Assembly (NCBI GenBank): GCA_964036045.1 | Contig: OZ038382.1 | Location: forward strand, 128,216,556 to 128,280,555 | From: Eutreptiella sp. 'Long Island Sound 2002' | Taxonomy: Eukaryota; Euglenozoa; Euglenophyceae; Eutreptiales; Eutreptiaceae | DNA: 64,000 nt | Reading direction: 5' to 3' | The notes under the pieces: generated by a model | What the model was told of the DNA's origin: nothing | Databases searched by the model: none | The model's input: the letters and a program-made list of their open reading frames with translations, nothing else | Position numbers and translations under genes: made by a program | Shown: positions 40,301-55,300 of the stretch, piece after piece | Layout: the number at the start of each line of letters is the position of its first letter | Position numbering within the stretch: position 1 is the stretch's first letter

Positions 40301-43300
40301 TGTTGGGGACCCCCAAGAATGCAGGGGTGACGTAGCATTTCCGCCCTCTTTTGGGCCCCAACCTTCCGGTGCTATTGAGGAAACCGGGACAATCTTTGAA
40401 TCCACGCTTTGTTGCGTGGCCCCTCGACTTGGGGTTAGTGGCTCACAATCCAAAGGCCTTTTGTGCAATCGGCGGACCCGTTTGGGCTACCTCCTACAGC
40501 TTGCTGCAGCCCACTGGGCCTAGGTATGGGGGTCTAGGTGTTGGTTAGGGCAGTTTTGAGGGGTGGAAACCACCAAAAGTGGGTGGTTGTGGGTGGATTT
40601 GGTGCGAACGAAATCGTATTTGGAGCTACGTAGCCCAAGGTGTGGTCTGTTTTTGGTTTGGGGCTGTCAGCGGCCAGTGTGCACAAATTCTGGGGTTTTT
40701 GGGGGCCTTTTGGGGGCGGTTCATGGACATATTGTGGAGTGAGAGGGCCCTAGAGGGCCCTTCGGTAGGGGCAAGTCTAGCTGCATGTGTAGAGTAGCCA
40801 CTGGTTCCCTTCATTTGGCCGTTTTTAGAAGGTACTAGGGCTGCTTTGGGCAAAAAAAGAAAAAGGCTGATTTTAGCCCCAAATTGCAAATTTTCCAATG
40901 GAGGTGGGGCACTTGCGACGCTTGTTCCCGGCCGCCACCGTTGAGTTTGTGGCTCATACTTTGTGTGGTTGTCCCTCACACCCATAGGTAGCATTCACCA
41001 AAATTTTGGCCGAATCCAAAGCACCCCAACGAAGCCGTGATTTCCCCCCATTTCGCGCGTGCTTACTTGCTGCTTGCTGCTTGCTGCTTGCTTGCCAATT
41101 TTGTTAGGACCACCCTAGACACTAAAGAGGGTTATAAAACCAACCGCTCATTCCACCTTTTTGTGCACCCCAAAGGGGGAACGTTAGCGCGACGGGCGCG
41201 CGCTGGGCATCTTTTTGGACCCGTGCCCCTCTAGTGGCCTTTTAGGGGGTGCACTAAGGGGGCGCACTTAACACAGTGCAGCTATTTGGGCGCCTGGCTG
41301 TACTAGAGACCCACACTTTGAGATACTAGGAGCATCATGGTGACCCCTAGCGTAGGTTTTGACTTCTGATTTTGTCCCCTTTGTTGGGGACCCCCAAGAA
41401 TGCAGGGGTGACGTAGCATTTCCGCCCTCCTTTGGGCCCCAACCTTCCGGTGCTATTGAGGAAACCGGGACAATCTTTGAATCCACGCTTTGTTGCGTGG
41501 CCCCTCGAGTTTGGGTTAGGGGCTCACAATCCAAAGGCCTTTTTTGCAATCGGCGGACCCGTTTGGGCTACCTCCTACAGCTTGCTGCAGCCCACTGGGC
41601 CTAGGTATGGGGGTCTAGGTGTTGGTTAGGGCAATTTTCAGGGGTGGAAACCACGAAAAGTGGGTGGTTGTGGGTGGATTTGGTGCGAACGAAATCGTAT
41701 TTGGAGCTACGTAGCCCAAGGTGTGGTCTGTTTTTGGTTTGGGGCTGTCAGCGGCCAGTGTGCACAAATTGTGGGGTTTTGGGGGGCCTTTTGGGGGCGG
41801 TTCATGGACATATTGTGGAGTGAGAGGGCCCTAGAGGGCCCTTCGGTAGGGGCAAGTCTAGCTGCATGTGTAGAGTAGCCACTGGTTCCCTTCATTTGGC
41901 CGTTTTTAGAAGGTACTAGGGCTGCTTTGGGCAAAAAAAGAAAAAGGCTGATTTTAGCCCCAAATTGCAAATTTTCCAATGGAGGTGGGGCACTTGCGAC
42001 GCTTGTTCCCGGCCGCCACCGTTGAGTTTGTGGCTCATACTTTGTGTGGTTGTCCCTCACACCCATAGGTAGCATTCACCAAAATTTTGGCCGAATCCAA
42101 AGCACCCCAACGAAGCCGTGATTTCCCCCCATTTCGCGCGTGCTTACTTGCTGCTTGCTGCTTGCTGCTTGCTTGCCAATTTTGTTAGGACCACCCTAGA
42201 CACTAAAGAGGGTTATAAAACCAACCGCTCATTCCACCTTTTTGTGCACCCCAAAGGGGGAACGTTAGCGCGACGGGCGCGCGCTGGGCATCTTTTTGGA
42301 CCCGTGCCCCTCTAGTGGCCTTTTAGGGGGTGCACTAAGGGGGCGCACTTAACACAGTGCAGCTATTTGGGCGCCTGGCTGTACTAGAGACCCACACTTT
42401 GAGATACTAGGAGCATCATGGTGACCCCTAGCGTAGGTTTTGACTTCTGATTTTGTCCCCTTTGTTGGGGACCCCCAAGAATGCAGGGGTGACGTAGCAT
42501 TTCCGCCCTCCTTTGGGCCCCAACCTTCCGGTGCTATTGAGGAAACCGGGACAATCTTTGAATCCACGCTTTGTTGCGTGGCCCCTCGAGTTTGGGTTAG
42601 GGGCTCACAATCCAAAGGCCTTTTTTGCAATCGGCGGACCCGTTTGGGCTACCTCCTACAGCTTGCTGCAGCCCACTGGGCCTAGGTATGGGGGTCTAGG
42701 TGTTGGTTAGGGCAATTTTCAGGGGTGGAAACCACGAAAAGTGGGTGGTTGTGGGTGGATTTGGTGCGAACGAAATCGTATTTGGAGCTACGTAGCCCAA
42801 GGTGTGGTCTGTTTTTGGTTTGGGGCTGTCAGCGGCCAGTGTGCACAAATTGTGGGGTTTTGGGGGGCCTTTTGGGGGCGGTTCATGGACATATTGTGGA
42901 GTGAGAGGGCCCTAGAGGGCCCTTCGGTAGGGGCAAGTCTAGCTGCATGTGTAGAGTAGCCACTGTTTCCCTTCATTTGGCCGTTTTTAGAAGGTACTAG
43001 GGTTGCTTTGGGAAAAAAAAAGAAGGCTGATTTTAGCCCCAAATTGGAAATTTTCCAATGGAGGTGGGGCACTTGCGACGCTTGTTCCCGGCCGCCACCG
43101 TTGAGTTTGTGGCTCATACTTTGTGTGGTTGTCCCTCACACCCATAGGTAGCATCCACCAAAATTTTGGCCGAATCCGAAGCACCCCAACGAAGCCGTGA
43201 TTTCCCCCCATTTCGCGCGTGCTTACTTGCTGCTTGCTGCTTGCTGCTTGCTTGCCAATTTTGTTAGGACCACCCTAGACACTAAAGAGGGTTATAAAAC

Positions 43301-46300
43301 CAAGCACTCATTCCACCTTTTTGTGCACCCCAAAGGGGGAACGTTAGCGCGCCGGGCGCGCGCTGGGCATCTTTTTGGACCCGTGCCCCTCTAGTGGCCT
43401 TTTAGGGGGTGCACTAAGGGGGCGCACTTAGCACAGTGCAGCTATTTGGGTGCCTGGCTGTACTAGAGACCCACACTTTGAGATACTAGGAGCATCATGG
43501 TGACCCCTAGCGTAGGTTTTGACTTCTGATTTTGTCCCCTTTGTTGGGGACCACCAAGAATGCAGGGGTGACGTAGCATTTCCGCCCTCTTTTGGGCCCC
43601 AACCTTCCGGTGCTATTGAGGAAACCGCGACAATCTTTGAATCCGCGCTTCGTTGCGTGGCCCCTCGAGTTGGGGTTAGTGGCTCACAATCCAAAGGCAT
43701 TTTTTGCACTCGGTGGACCCGTTTGGGCTACCTCCTACAGCTCGCCCGAGCCCACTGGGCCTAGGTATGGGGGTCTAGGCGTTGGTTAGGGCAATTTTGA
43801 GGGGTGGAAACCACCAAAAGTGGGTGGTTGTGGGTGGATTAGGTGCGAACGAAAACGCATTTGGAGCCACATAGCCCAAGGTGTGGTCAGTTTTTGGTTT
43901 GGGGCTGTCGGCGGCCAGTGTGCACAAATTCTGGGGTTTTTGGGGGCCTTTTGGGGGCGGTTCATGGACATATTGTGGAGTGAGAGGGCCCTAGAGGGCC
44001 CTTCGGTAGGGGCAAGTCTAGCTGCAGGTGTAGAGTAGCCACTGTTTCCCTTCATTTGGCCGTTTTTAGAAGGTACTAGGGCTGCTTTGGGCAAAAAAAA
44101 GAAGGCTGATTTTAGCCCCAAATTGCAAATTTTCCAATAGAGGTGGGGCACTTGCGACGCTTGTTCCCGGCCGCCACCGTTGAGTTTGTGGCTCATACTT
44201 TGTGTGGTTGTCCCTCACACCCATAGGTAGCATCCACCAAAATTTTGGCCGAATCCGAAGCACCCCAACGAAGCCGTGATTTCCCCCCATTTCGCGCGTG
44301 CTTACTTGCTGCTTGCTGCTTGATGCTTGCCTGCCAATTTTGTTAGGACCACCCTAGACACTAAAGAGGGTTATAAAACCAAGCGCTCATTCCACCTTTT
44401 TGTGCACCCCAAAGGGGGAACGTTAGCGCGCCGGGCGCGCGCTGGGCATCTTTTTGGACCCGTGCCCCTCTAGTGGCCTTTTAGGGGGTGCACTAAGGGG
44501 GCGCACTTAACACAGTGCAGCTATTTGGGCGCCTGGCTGTACTAGAGACCCACACTTTGAGATACTAGGAGCATCATGGTGACCCCTAGCGTAGTTTTTG
44601 ACTTCTGATTTTGTCCCCTTTGTTGGGGACCCCCAAGAATGCACGGGTGACGTAGCATTTCCGCCCTCTTTTGGGCCCCAACCTTCCGGTGCTATTGAGG
44701 AAACCGGGACAATCTTTGAATCCACGCTTTGTTGCGTGGCCCCTCGAGTTGGGGTTAGGGGCTCACAATCCAAAGGCCTTTTTTGCAATCGGCGGACCCG
44801 TTTGGGCTACCTCCTACAGCTTGCTGCAGCCCACTGGGCCTAGGTATGGGGGTCTAGGTGTTGGTTAGGGCAATTTTGAGGGGTGGAAACCACCAAACGT
44901 GGGTGGTTGTGGGTGGATTTGGTGCGAACGAAATCGCATTTGGAGCTACGTAGCCCAAGGTGTGGTCAGTTTTTGGTTTGGGGCTGTCAGCGGCCAGTGT
45001 GCACAAATTCTGGGGTTTTTGGGGGCCTTTTGGGGGCGGTTCATGGACATATTGTGGAGTGAGAGGGCCCTAGAGGGCCCTTCGGTAGGGGCAAGTCTAG
45101 CTGCATGTGTAGAGTAGCCACCGTTTCCCTTCATTTGGCCGTTTTTAGAAGGTACTAGGGCTGCTTTGGGCAAAAAAAAGAAGGCTGATTTTAGCCCCAA
45201 ATTGCAAATTTTCCAATGGAGGTGGGGCACTTGCGACGCTTGTTCCCGGCCGCCACCGTTGAGTTTGTGGCTCATACTTTGTGTGGTTGTCACTCACAAC
45301 CATAGGTAGCATTCACCAAAATTTTGGCCGAATCCGAAGCACCCCAACGAAGCCGTGATTTCCCCCCATTTCGCGCGTGCTTACTTGCTGCTTGCTGCTT
45401 GCTGCTTGCCTGCCAATTTTGTTAGGACCACCCTAGACACTAAAGAGGGTTATAAAACCAAGCACTCATTCCACCTTTTTGTGCGCCCCAAAGGGGGAAC
45501 GTTAGCGCGACGGGCGCGCGCTGGGCATCTTTTTGGACCCGTGCCCCTCTAGTGGCCTTTTAGGGGGTGCACTAAGGGGGCGCACTTAGCGCAGTGCAGC
45601 TATTCGGGCGCCTGGCTGTACTAGAGACCCACACTTTGAGATACTAGGAGCATCATGGTGACCCCTAGCGTAGGTTTTGACTTCTGATTTTGTCCCCTTT
45701 GTTGGGGACCCCCGAGAATGCACGGGTGACGTAGCATTTCCGCCCTCTTTTGGGCCCCAACCTTCCGGTGCTATTGAGGAAACCGGGACAATCTTTGAAT
45801 CCACGCTTTGTTGCGTGGCCCCTCGAGTTGGGGTTAGGGGCTCACAATCCAAAGGCCTTTTTTGCAATCGGCGGACCCGTTTGGGCTACCTCCTACAGCT
45901 TGCTGCAGCCCACTGGGCCTAGGTATGGGGGTCTAGGTGTTGGTTAGGGCAATTTTGAGGGGTGGAAACCACCAAACGTGGGTGGTTGTGGGTGGATTTG
46001 GTGCGAACGAAATCGCATTTGGAGCTACGTAGCCCAAGGTGTGGTCAGTTTTTGGTTTGGGGCTGTCAGCGGCCAGTGTGCACAAATTCTGGGGTTTTTG
46101 GGGGCCTTTTGGGGGCGGTTCATGGACATATTGTGGAGTGAGAGGGCCCTAGAGGGCCCTTCGGTAGGGGCAAGTCTAGCTGCATGTGTAGAGTAGCCAC
46201 CGTTTCCCTTCATTTGGCCGTTTTTAGAAGGTACTAGGGCTGCTTTGGGCAAAAAAAAGAAGGCTGATTTTAGCCCCAAATTGCAAATTTTCCAATGGAG

Positions 46301-49300
46301 GTGGGGCACTTGCGACGCTTGTTCCCGGCCGCCACCGTTGAGTTTGTGGCTCATACTTTGTGTGGTTGTCACTCACAACCATAGGTAGCATTCACCAAAA
46401 TTTTGGCCGAATCCGAAGCACCCCAACGAAGCCGTGATTTCCCCCCATTTCGCGCGTGCTTACTTGCTGCTTGCTGCTTGCTGCTTGCCTACCAATTTTG
46501 TTAGGACCACCCTAGACACTAAAGAGGGTTATAAAACCAAGCACTCATTCCACCTTTTTGTGCGCCCCAAAGGGGGAACGTTAGCGCGACGGGCGCGCGC
46601 TGGGCATCTTTTTGGACCCGTGCCCCTCTAGTGGCCTTTTAGGGGGTGCACTAAGGGGGCGCACTTAGCGCAGTGCAGCTATTCGGGCGCCTGGCTGTAC
46701 TAGAGACCCACACTTTGAGATACTAGGAGCATCATGGTGACCCCTAGCGTAGGTTTTGACTTCTGATTTTGTCCCCTTTGTTGGGGACCCCCGAGAATGC
46801 ACGGGTGACGTAGCATTTCCGCCCTCTTTTGGGCCCCAACCTTCCGGTGCTATTGAGGAAACCGGGACAATCTTTGAATCCACGCTTTGTTGCGTGGCCC
46901 CTCGAGTTGGGGTTAGGGGCTCACAATCCAAAGGCCTTTTTTGCAATCGGCGGACCCGTTTGGGCTACCTCCTACAGCTTGCTGCAGCCCACTGGGCCTA
47001 GGTATGGGGGTCTAGGTGTTGGTTAGGGCAATTTTGAGGGGTGGAAACCACCAAACGTGGGTGGTTGTGGGTGGATTTGGTGCGAACGAAATCGCATTTG
47101 GAGCTACGTAGCCCAAGGTGTGGTCAGTTTTTGGTTTGGGGCTGTCAGCGGCCAGTGTGCACAAATTCTGGGTTTTTGGGGGCCTTTTGGGGGCGGTTCA
47201 TGGACATATTGTGGAGTGAGAGGGCCCTAGAGGGCCCTTCGGTAGGGGCAAGTCTAGCTGCATGTGTAGAGTAGCCACCGTTTCCCTTCATTTGGCCGTT
47301 TTTAGAAGGTACTAGGGCTGCTTTGGGCAAAAAAAAGAAGGCTGATTTTAGCCCCAAATTGCAAATTTTCCAATGGAGGTGGGGCACTTGCGACGCTTGT
47401 TCCCGGCCGCCACCGTTGAGTTTGTGGCTCATACTTTGTGTGGTTGTCACTCACAACCATAGGTAGCATTCACCAAAATTTTGGCCGAATCCGAAGCACC
47501 CCAACGAAGCCGTGATTTCCCCCCATTTCGCGCGTGCTTACTTGCTGCTTGCTGCTTGCTGCTTGCCTGCCAATTTTGTTAGGACCACCCTAGACACTAA
47601 AGAGGGTTATAAAACCAAGCACTCATTCCACCTTTTTGTGCGCCCCAAAGGGGGAACGTTAGCGCGACGGGCGCGCGCTGGGCATCTTTTTGGACCCGTG
47701 CCCCTCTAGTGGCCTTTTAGGGGGTGCACTAAGGGGGCGCACTTAGCGCAGTGCAGCTATTCGGGCGCCTGGCTGTACTAGAGACCCACACTTTGAGATA
47801 CTAGGAGCATCATGGTGACCCCTAGCGTAGGTTTTGACTTCTGATTTTGTCCCCTTTGTTGGGGACCCCCGAGAATGCACGGGTGACGTAGCATTTCCGC
47901 CCTCTTTTGGGCCCCAACCTTCCGGTGCTATTGAGGAAACCGGGACAATCTTTGAATCCACGCTTTGTTGCGTGGCCCCTCGAGTTGGGGTTAGGGGCTC
48001 ACAATCCAAAGGCCTTTTTTGCAATCGGCGGACCCGTTTGGGCTACCTCCTACAGCTTGCTGCAGCCCACTGGGCCTAGGTATGGGGGTGTAGGTGTTGG
48101 TTAGGGCAATTTTGAGGGGTGGAAACCACCAAAAGTTGGTGGTTGTGGGTGGATTTGGTGCGAACGAAATCGCATTTGGAGCTACGTAGCCCAAGGTGGG
48201 GTCTGTTTTTGGTTTGGGGCTGTCAGCGGCCAGTGTGCACAAATTCTAGGGTTTTTGGGGGCCTTTTGGGGGCGGTTCATGGACATATTGTGGAGTGAGA
48301 GGGCCCTAGAGGGCCCTTCGGTAGGGGCAAGTCTAGCTGCATGTGTAGAGTAGCCACTGTTTCCCTTCATTTGGCCGTTTTCAGAAGGTACTAGGGCTGC
48401 TTTGCGCAAAAAAAGAAAAAGGCCGATTTTAGCCCCAAATTGCAAATTTTCCAATGGAGGTGGGGCACTTGCGACGCTTGTTCCCGGCCGCCACCGTTGA
48501 GTTTGTGGCTCATACTTTGTGTGGTTGTTCCTCACACCCATAGGTAGCATCCACCAAAATTTTGGCCGAATCCGAAGCACCCCAACGAAGCCGTGATTTC
48601 CCCCCATTTCGCGCGTGCTTACTTGCTGCTTGCTGCTTGCTGCTTGCTGCTTGCCTGCCAATTTTGTTAGGACCACCCTAGACACTAAAGAGGGTTATAA
48701 AACCAAGCGCTCATTCCACCTTCTTGTGCACCCCAAAGGGGGAACGTTAGCGCGCCGGGCGCGCGCTAGGCATCTTTTTGGACCCGTGCCCCTCTAGTGG
48801 CCTTTTAGGGGGTGCACTAAGGGGGCGCACTTAACACAGTGCAGCTATTTGGGCGCCTGGCTGTACAAGAGACCCACACTTTGAGATACTAGGAGCATCA
48901 TGGTGACCCCTAGCGTAGGTTTTGACTTCTGATTTTGTCCCCTTTGTTGGGGACCCCCAAGAATGCAGGGGTGACGTAGCATTTCCGCCCTCTTTTGGGC
49001 CCCAACCTTCCGGTGCTATTGAGGAAACCGGGACAATCTTTGAATCCACGCTTTGTTGCGTGGCCCCTCGAGTTGGGGTTAGGGGCTCACAATCCAAAGG
49101 CCTTTTTTGCAATCGGCGGACCCGTTTGGGCTACCTCCTACAGCTTGCTGCAGCCCACTGGGCCTAGGTATGCGGGTCTAGGTGTTGGTTAGGGCAATTT
49201 TGAGGGGTGGAAACCACCAAAGTGGGTGGTTGTGGGTGGATTTGGTGCGAACGAAATCGCATTTGGAGCTACGTAGCCCAAGGTGTGGTCTGTTTTTGGT

Positions 49301-52300
49301 TTGGGGCTGTCAGCGGCCAGTGTGCACGAATTCTGGGGTTTTTGGGGGCCTTTTGGGGGCGGTTCATGGACATATTGTGGAGTGAGAGGGCCCTAGAGGG
49401 CCCTTCGGTAGTGGCAAGTCTAGCTGCATGTGTAGAGTAGCCACCGTTTCCCTTCATTTGGCCGTTTTTAGAAGGTACTAGGGCTGCTTTGGGCAAAAAA
49501 AAGAAGGCTGATTTTAGCCCCAAATTGCAAATTTTCCAATGGAGGTGGGGCACTTGCGACGCTTGTTCCCGGCCGCCACCGTTGAGTTTGTGGCTCATAC
49601 TTTGTGGTTGTCACTCACAACCATAGGTAGCATTCACCAAAATTTTGGCCGAATCCGAAGCACCCCAACGAAGCCGTGATTTCCCCCCATTTCGCGCGTG
49701 CTTACTTGCTGCTTGCTGCTTGCTGCTTGCCTGCCAATTTTGTTAGGACCACCCTAGACACTAAAGAGGGTTATAAAACCAAGCACTCATTCCACCTTTT
49801 TGTGCACCCCAAAGGGGGAACGTTAGCGCGCCGGGCGCGCGCTGGGCATCTTTTTGGACCCGTGCCCCTCTAGTGGCCTTTTAGGGGGTGCACTAAGGGG
49901 GCGCACTTAGCACAGTGCAGCTATTTGGGCGCCTGGCTGTACTAGAGACCCACACTTTGAGATACTAGGAGCATCATGGTGACCCCTAGCGTAGGTTTTG
50001 ACTTCTGATTTTGTCCCCTTTGTTGGGGACCCCCGAGAATGCACGGGTGACGTAGCATTTCCGCCCTCTTTTGGGCCCCAACCTTCCGGTGCTATTGAGG
50101 AAACCGGGACAATCTTTGAATCCACGCTTTGTTGCGTGGCCCCTCGAGTTGGGGTTAGGGGCTCACAATCCAAAGGCCTTTCTTGCAATCGGCGGACCCG
50201 TTTGGGCTACCTCCTACAGCTTGCTGCAGCCCACTGGGCCTAGGTATGGGGGTCTAGGTGTTGGTTAGGGCAATTTTGAGGGGTGGAAACCACCAAAGTG
50301 GGTGGTTGTGGGTGGATTTGGTGCGAACGAAATCGCATTTGGAGCTACGTAGCCCAAGGTGTGGTCAGTTTTTGGTTTGGGGCTGTCAGCGGCCAGTGTG
50401 CACAAATTCTGGGGTTTTTGGGGGCCTTTTGGGGGCGGTTCATGGACATATTGTGGAGTGAGAGGGCCCTAGAGGACCCTTCGGTAGGGGCAAGTCTAGC
50501 TGCATGTGTAGAGTAGCCACTGTTTCCCTTGATTTGGCCGTTTTAAGAAGGTACTAGGGCTGCTTTGGGCAAAAAAAAGAAGGCTGGTTTTAGCCCCAAA
50601 TTGCAAATTTTCCAATGGAGGTGGGGCACTTGCGACGCTTGTTCCCGGCCGCCACCGTTGAGTTTGTGGCTCATACTTTGTGTGGTTGTCACTCACAACC
50701 ATAGGTAGCATTCACCAAAATTTTGGCCGAATCCGAAGCACCCCAACGAAGCCGTGATTTCCCCCCATTTCGCGTGTGCTTACTTGCTGCTTGCTGCTTG
50801 CTGCTTGCTTGCCAATTTTGTTAGGACCACCCTAGACACTAAAGAGGGTTATAAAACCAAGCACTCATTCCACCTTTTTGTGCGCCCCAAAGGGGGAACG
50901 TTAGCGCGCCGGGCGCGAGCTGGGCATCTTTTTTGACCCGTGCCCCTCTAGTGGCCTTTTAGGGGGTGCACTAAGGGGGCGCACTTAGCACAGTGCAGCT
51001 ATTTGGGCGCCTGGCTGTACTAGAGACCCACACTTTGAGATACTAGGAGCATCATGGTGACCCCTAGCGTAGGTTTTGACTTCTGATTTTGTCCCCTTTG
51101 TTGGGGACCCCCGAGAATGCACGGGTGACGTAGCATTTCCGCCCTCTTTTGGGCCCCAACCTTCCGGTGCTATTGAGGAAACCGGGACAATCTTTGAATC
51201 CACGCTTTGTTGCGTGGCCCCTCGAGTTGGGGTTAGTGGCTCACAATCCAAAGGCCTTTTTTGCAATCGGCGGACCCGTTTGGGCTACCTCCTACAGCTT
51301 GCTGCAGCCCACTGGGCCTAGGTATGGGGGTCTAGGTGTTGGTTAGGGCAATTTTCAGGGGTGGAAACCACCAAAGTGGGTGGTTGTGGGTGGATTTGGT
51401 GCGAACGAAATCGCATTTGGAGCTACGTAGCCCAAGGTGTGGTCTGTTTTTGGTTTGGGGCTGTCAGCGGCCAGTGTGCACGAATTGTGGGGTTTTTGGG
51501 GGCCTTTTGGGGGCGGTTCATGGACATATTGTGGAGTGAGAGGGCCCTAGAGGACCCTTCGGTAGGGGCAAGTCTAGCTGCATGTGTAGAGTAGCCACTG
51601 TTTCCCTTGATTTGGCCGTTTTAAGAAGGTACTAGGGCTGCTTTGGGCAAAAAAAAGAAGGCTGGTTTTAGCCCCAAATTGCAAATTTTCCAATGGAGGT
51701 GGGGCACTTGCGACGCTTGTTCCCGGCCGCCACCGTTGAGTTTGTGGCTCATACTTTGTGTGGTTGTCCCTCACAACCATAGGTAGCATTCACCAAAATT
51801 TTGGCCGAATCTGAAGCACCCCAACGAAGCCGTGATTTCCCCCCATTTCGCGTGTGCTTACTTGCTGCTTGCTGCTTGCTGCTTGCTTGCCAATTTTGTT
51901 AGGACCACCCTAGACACTAAATAGGGTTATAAAACCAAGCACTCATTCCACCTTTTTGTGCGCCCCAAAGGGGGAACGTTAGCGCGCCGGGCGCGAGCTG
52001 GGCATCTTTTTTGACCCGTGCCCCTCTAGTGGCCTTTTAGGGGGTGCACTAAGGGGGCGCACTTAGCACAGTGCAGCTATTTGGGCGCCTGGCTGTACTA
52101 GAGACCCACACTTTGAGATACTAGGAGCATCATGGTGACCCCTAGCGTAGGTTTTGACTTCTGATTTTGTCCCCTTTGTTGGGGACCCCCGAGAATGCAC
52201 GGGTGACGTAGCATTTCCGCCCTCTTTTGGGCCCCAACCTTCCGGTGCTATTGAGGAAACCGGGACAATCTTTGAATCCACGCTTTGTTGCCTGGCCCCT

Positions 52301-55300
52301 CGAGTTGGGGTTAGGGGCTCACAATCCAAAGGCCTTTTTTGCAATCGGCGGACCCGTTTGGGCTACCTCCTACAGCTTGCTGCAGCCCACTGGGCCTAGG
52401 TATGGGGGTCTAGGTGTTGGTTAGGGCAATTTTCAGGGCCGGAAACCACCAAAGTGGGTGGTTGTGGGTGGATTTGGTGTGAACGAAATCGCATTTGGAG
52501 CTACGTAGCCCAAGGTGTGGTCTGTTTTTGGTTTGGGGCTGTCAGCGGCCAGTGTGCACAAATTCTGGGGTTTTTGGGGGCCTTTTGGGGGCGGTTCATG
52601 GACATATTGTGGAGTGAGAGGGCCCTAGAGGGCCCTTCGGTAGGGGCAAGTCTAGCTGCATGTGTAGAGTAGCCACTGTTTCCCTTCATTTGGCCGTTTT
52701 TAGAAGGTACTAGGGCTGCTTTGGGCAAAAAAAGAAAAAGGCTGATTTTAGCCCCAAATTGGAAATTTTCCAATGGAGGTGGGGCACTTGCGACGCTTGT
52801 TCCCGGCCGCCACCGTTGAGTTTGTGGCTCATACTTTGTGTGGTTGTCCCTCACACCCATAGGTAGCATCCACCAAAATTTTGGCCGAATCCGAAGCACC
52901 CCAACGAAGCGGTGATTTCCCCCCATTTCGCGCGTGCTTACTTGCTGCTTGCTGCTTGCTGCTTGCTTGCCAATTTTGTTAGGACCAACTTAGACACTAA
53001 AGAGGGTTATAAAACCAAGCGCTCATTCCACCTTTTTGTGCACCCCAAAGGGGGAACGTTAGCGCGCCGGGCGCGCGCTGGGCATCTTTTTGGACCCGTG
53101 CCCCTCTAGTGGCCTTTTAGGGGGTGCACTAAGGGGGCGCACTTAGCATAGTGCAGCTATTTGGGCGCCTGGCTGTACTAGAGACCCACACTTTGAGATA
53201 CTAGGAGCATCATGGTGACCCCTAGCTTAGGTTTTGACTTCTGATTTTGCCCCCTTTGTTGGGGACCCCCAAGAATGCACGGGTGACGTAGCATTTCCGC
53301 CCTCTTTTGGGCCCCAACCTTCCGGTGCTATTGAGGAAACCGGGACAATCTTTGAATCCACGCTTTGTTGCGTGGCCCCTCGAGTTGGGGTTAGGGGCTC
53401 ACAATCCAAAGGCCTTTTTTGCAATCGGCGGACCCGTTTGGGCTACCTCCTACAGCTTGCTGCAGCCCACTGGGCCTAGGTATGGGGGTCTAGGTGTTGG
53501 TTAGGGCAATTTTCAGGGGTGGAAACCACCAAAGTGGGTGGTTGTGGGTGGATTTGGTGCGAACGAAATCGCATTTGGAGCTACGTAGCCCAAGGTGGGG
53601 TCTGTTTTTGGTTTGGGGCTGTCAGCGGCCAGTGTGCACAAATTCTGGGGTTTTTGGGGGCCTTTTGGGGGCGGTTCATGGACATATTGTGGAGTGAGAG
53701 GGCCCTAGAGGGCCCTTCGGTAGGGGCAAGTCTAGCTGCATGTGTAGAGTAGCCACTGTTTCCCTTCATTTGGCCGTTTTAAGAAGGTACTAGGGCTGCT
53801 TTGGGCAAAAAAAGAAAAAGGCTGATTTTAGCCCCAAATTGCAAATTTTCCAATGGAGGTGGGGCACTTGCGACGCTTGTTCCCGGCCGCCACCGTTGAG
53901 TTTGTGGCTCATACTTTGTGTGGTTGTCCCTCACACCCATAGGTAGCATCCACCAAAATTTTGGCCGAATCCAAAGCACCCCAACGAAGCCGTGATTTCC
54001 CCCCATTTCGCGCGTGCTTACTTGCTGCTTGCTGCTTGCTGCTTGCTGCTTGCTTGCCAATTTTGTTAGGACCAACTTAGACACTAAAGAGGGTTATAAA
54101 ACCAAGCGCTCATTCCACCTTTTTGTGCACCCCAAAGGGGGAACGTTAGCGCGCCGGGCGCGCGCTAGGCATCTTTTTGGACCCGTGCCCCTCTAGTGGC
54201 CTTTTAGGGGGGTGCACTAAGGGGGCGCACTTAGCACAGTGCAGCTATTTGGGCGCCTGGCTGTACTAGAGACCCACACTTTGAGATACTAGGAGCATCA
54301 TGGTGACCCCTAGCGTAGGTTTTGACTTCTGATTTTGTCCCCTTTGTTGGGGACCCCCAAGAATGCAGGGGTGACGTAGCATTTCCGCCCTCTTTTTGGC
54401 CCCAACCTTCCGGTGCTATTGAGGAAACCGGGACAATCTTTGAATCCATGCTTTGTTGCGTGGCCCCTCGAGTTGGGGTTAGGGGCTCACAATCCAAAGG
54501 CCTTTTTTGCAATCGGCGGACCCGTTTGGGCTACCTCCTACAGCTTGCTGCAGCCCACTGGGCCTAGGTATGGGGGTCTAGGTGTTGGTTAGGGCAATTT
54601 TGAGGGGTGGAAACCACCAAAAGTGGGTGGTTGGGGGTGGATTTGGTGCGAACAAAATCGCATTTGGAGCTACGTAGCCCAAGGTGTGGTCTGTTTTTGG
54701 TTTGGGGCTCTTAGCGGCCAGTGTGCACAAATTCTGGGGTTTTTGGGGGCCTTTTGGGGGCGGTTCATGGACATATTGTGGAGTGAGAGGGCCCTAGAGG
54801 GCCCTTCGGTAGGGGCAAGTCTAGCTGCATGTGTAGAGTAGCCACTGTTTCCCTTCATTTGGCCGTTTTTAGAAGGTACTAGGGCTGCTTTGGGCAAAAA
54901 AAAGAAGGCTGATTTTAGCCCCAAATTGCAAATTTTCCAATGGAGGTGGGGCACTTGCGACGCTTGTTCCCGGCCGCCACCGTTGAGTTTGTGGCTCATA
55001 CTTTGTGTGGTTGTCACTCACCACCATAGGTAGCATTCACCAAAATTTTGGCCGAATCCGAAGCACCCCAACGAAGCCGTGATTTCCCCCCATTTCGCGC
55101 GTGCTTACTTGCTGCTTGCTGCTTGCTGCTTGCTTGCCAATTTTGTTAGGACCACCCTAGACACTAAAGAGGGTTATAAAACCAAGCACTCATTCCACCT
55201 TTTTGTGCACCCCAAAGGGGGAACGTTAGCGCGCCGGGCGCGAGCTGGGCATCTTTTTGGACCCGTGCCCCTCTAGTGGCCTTTTAGGGGGTGCACTAAG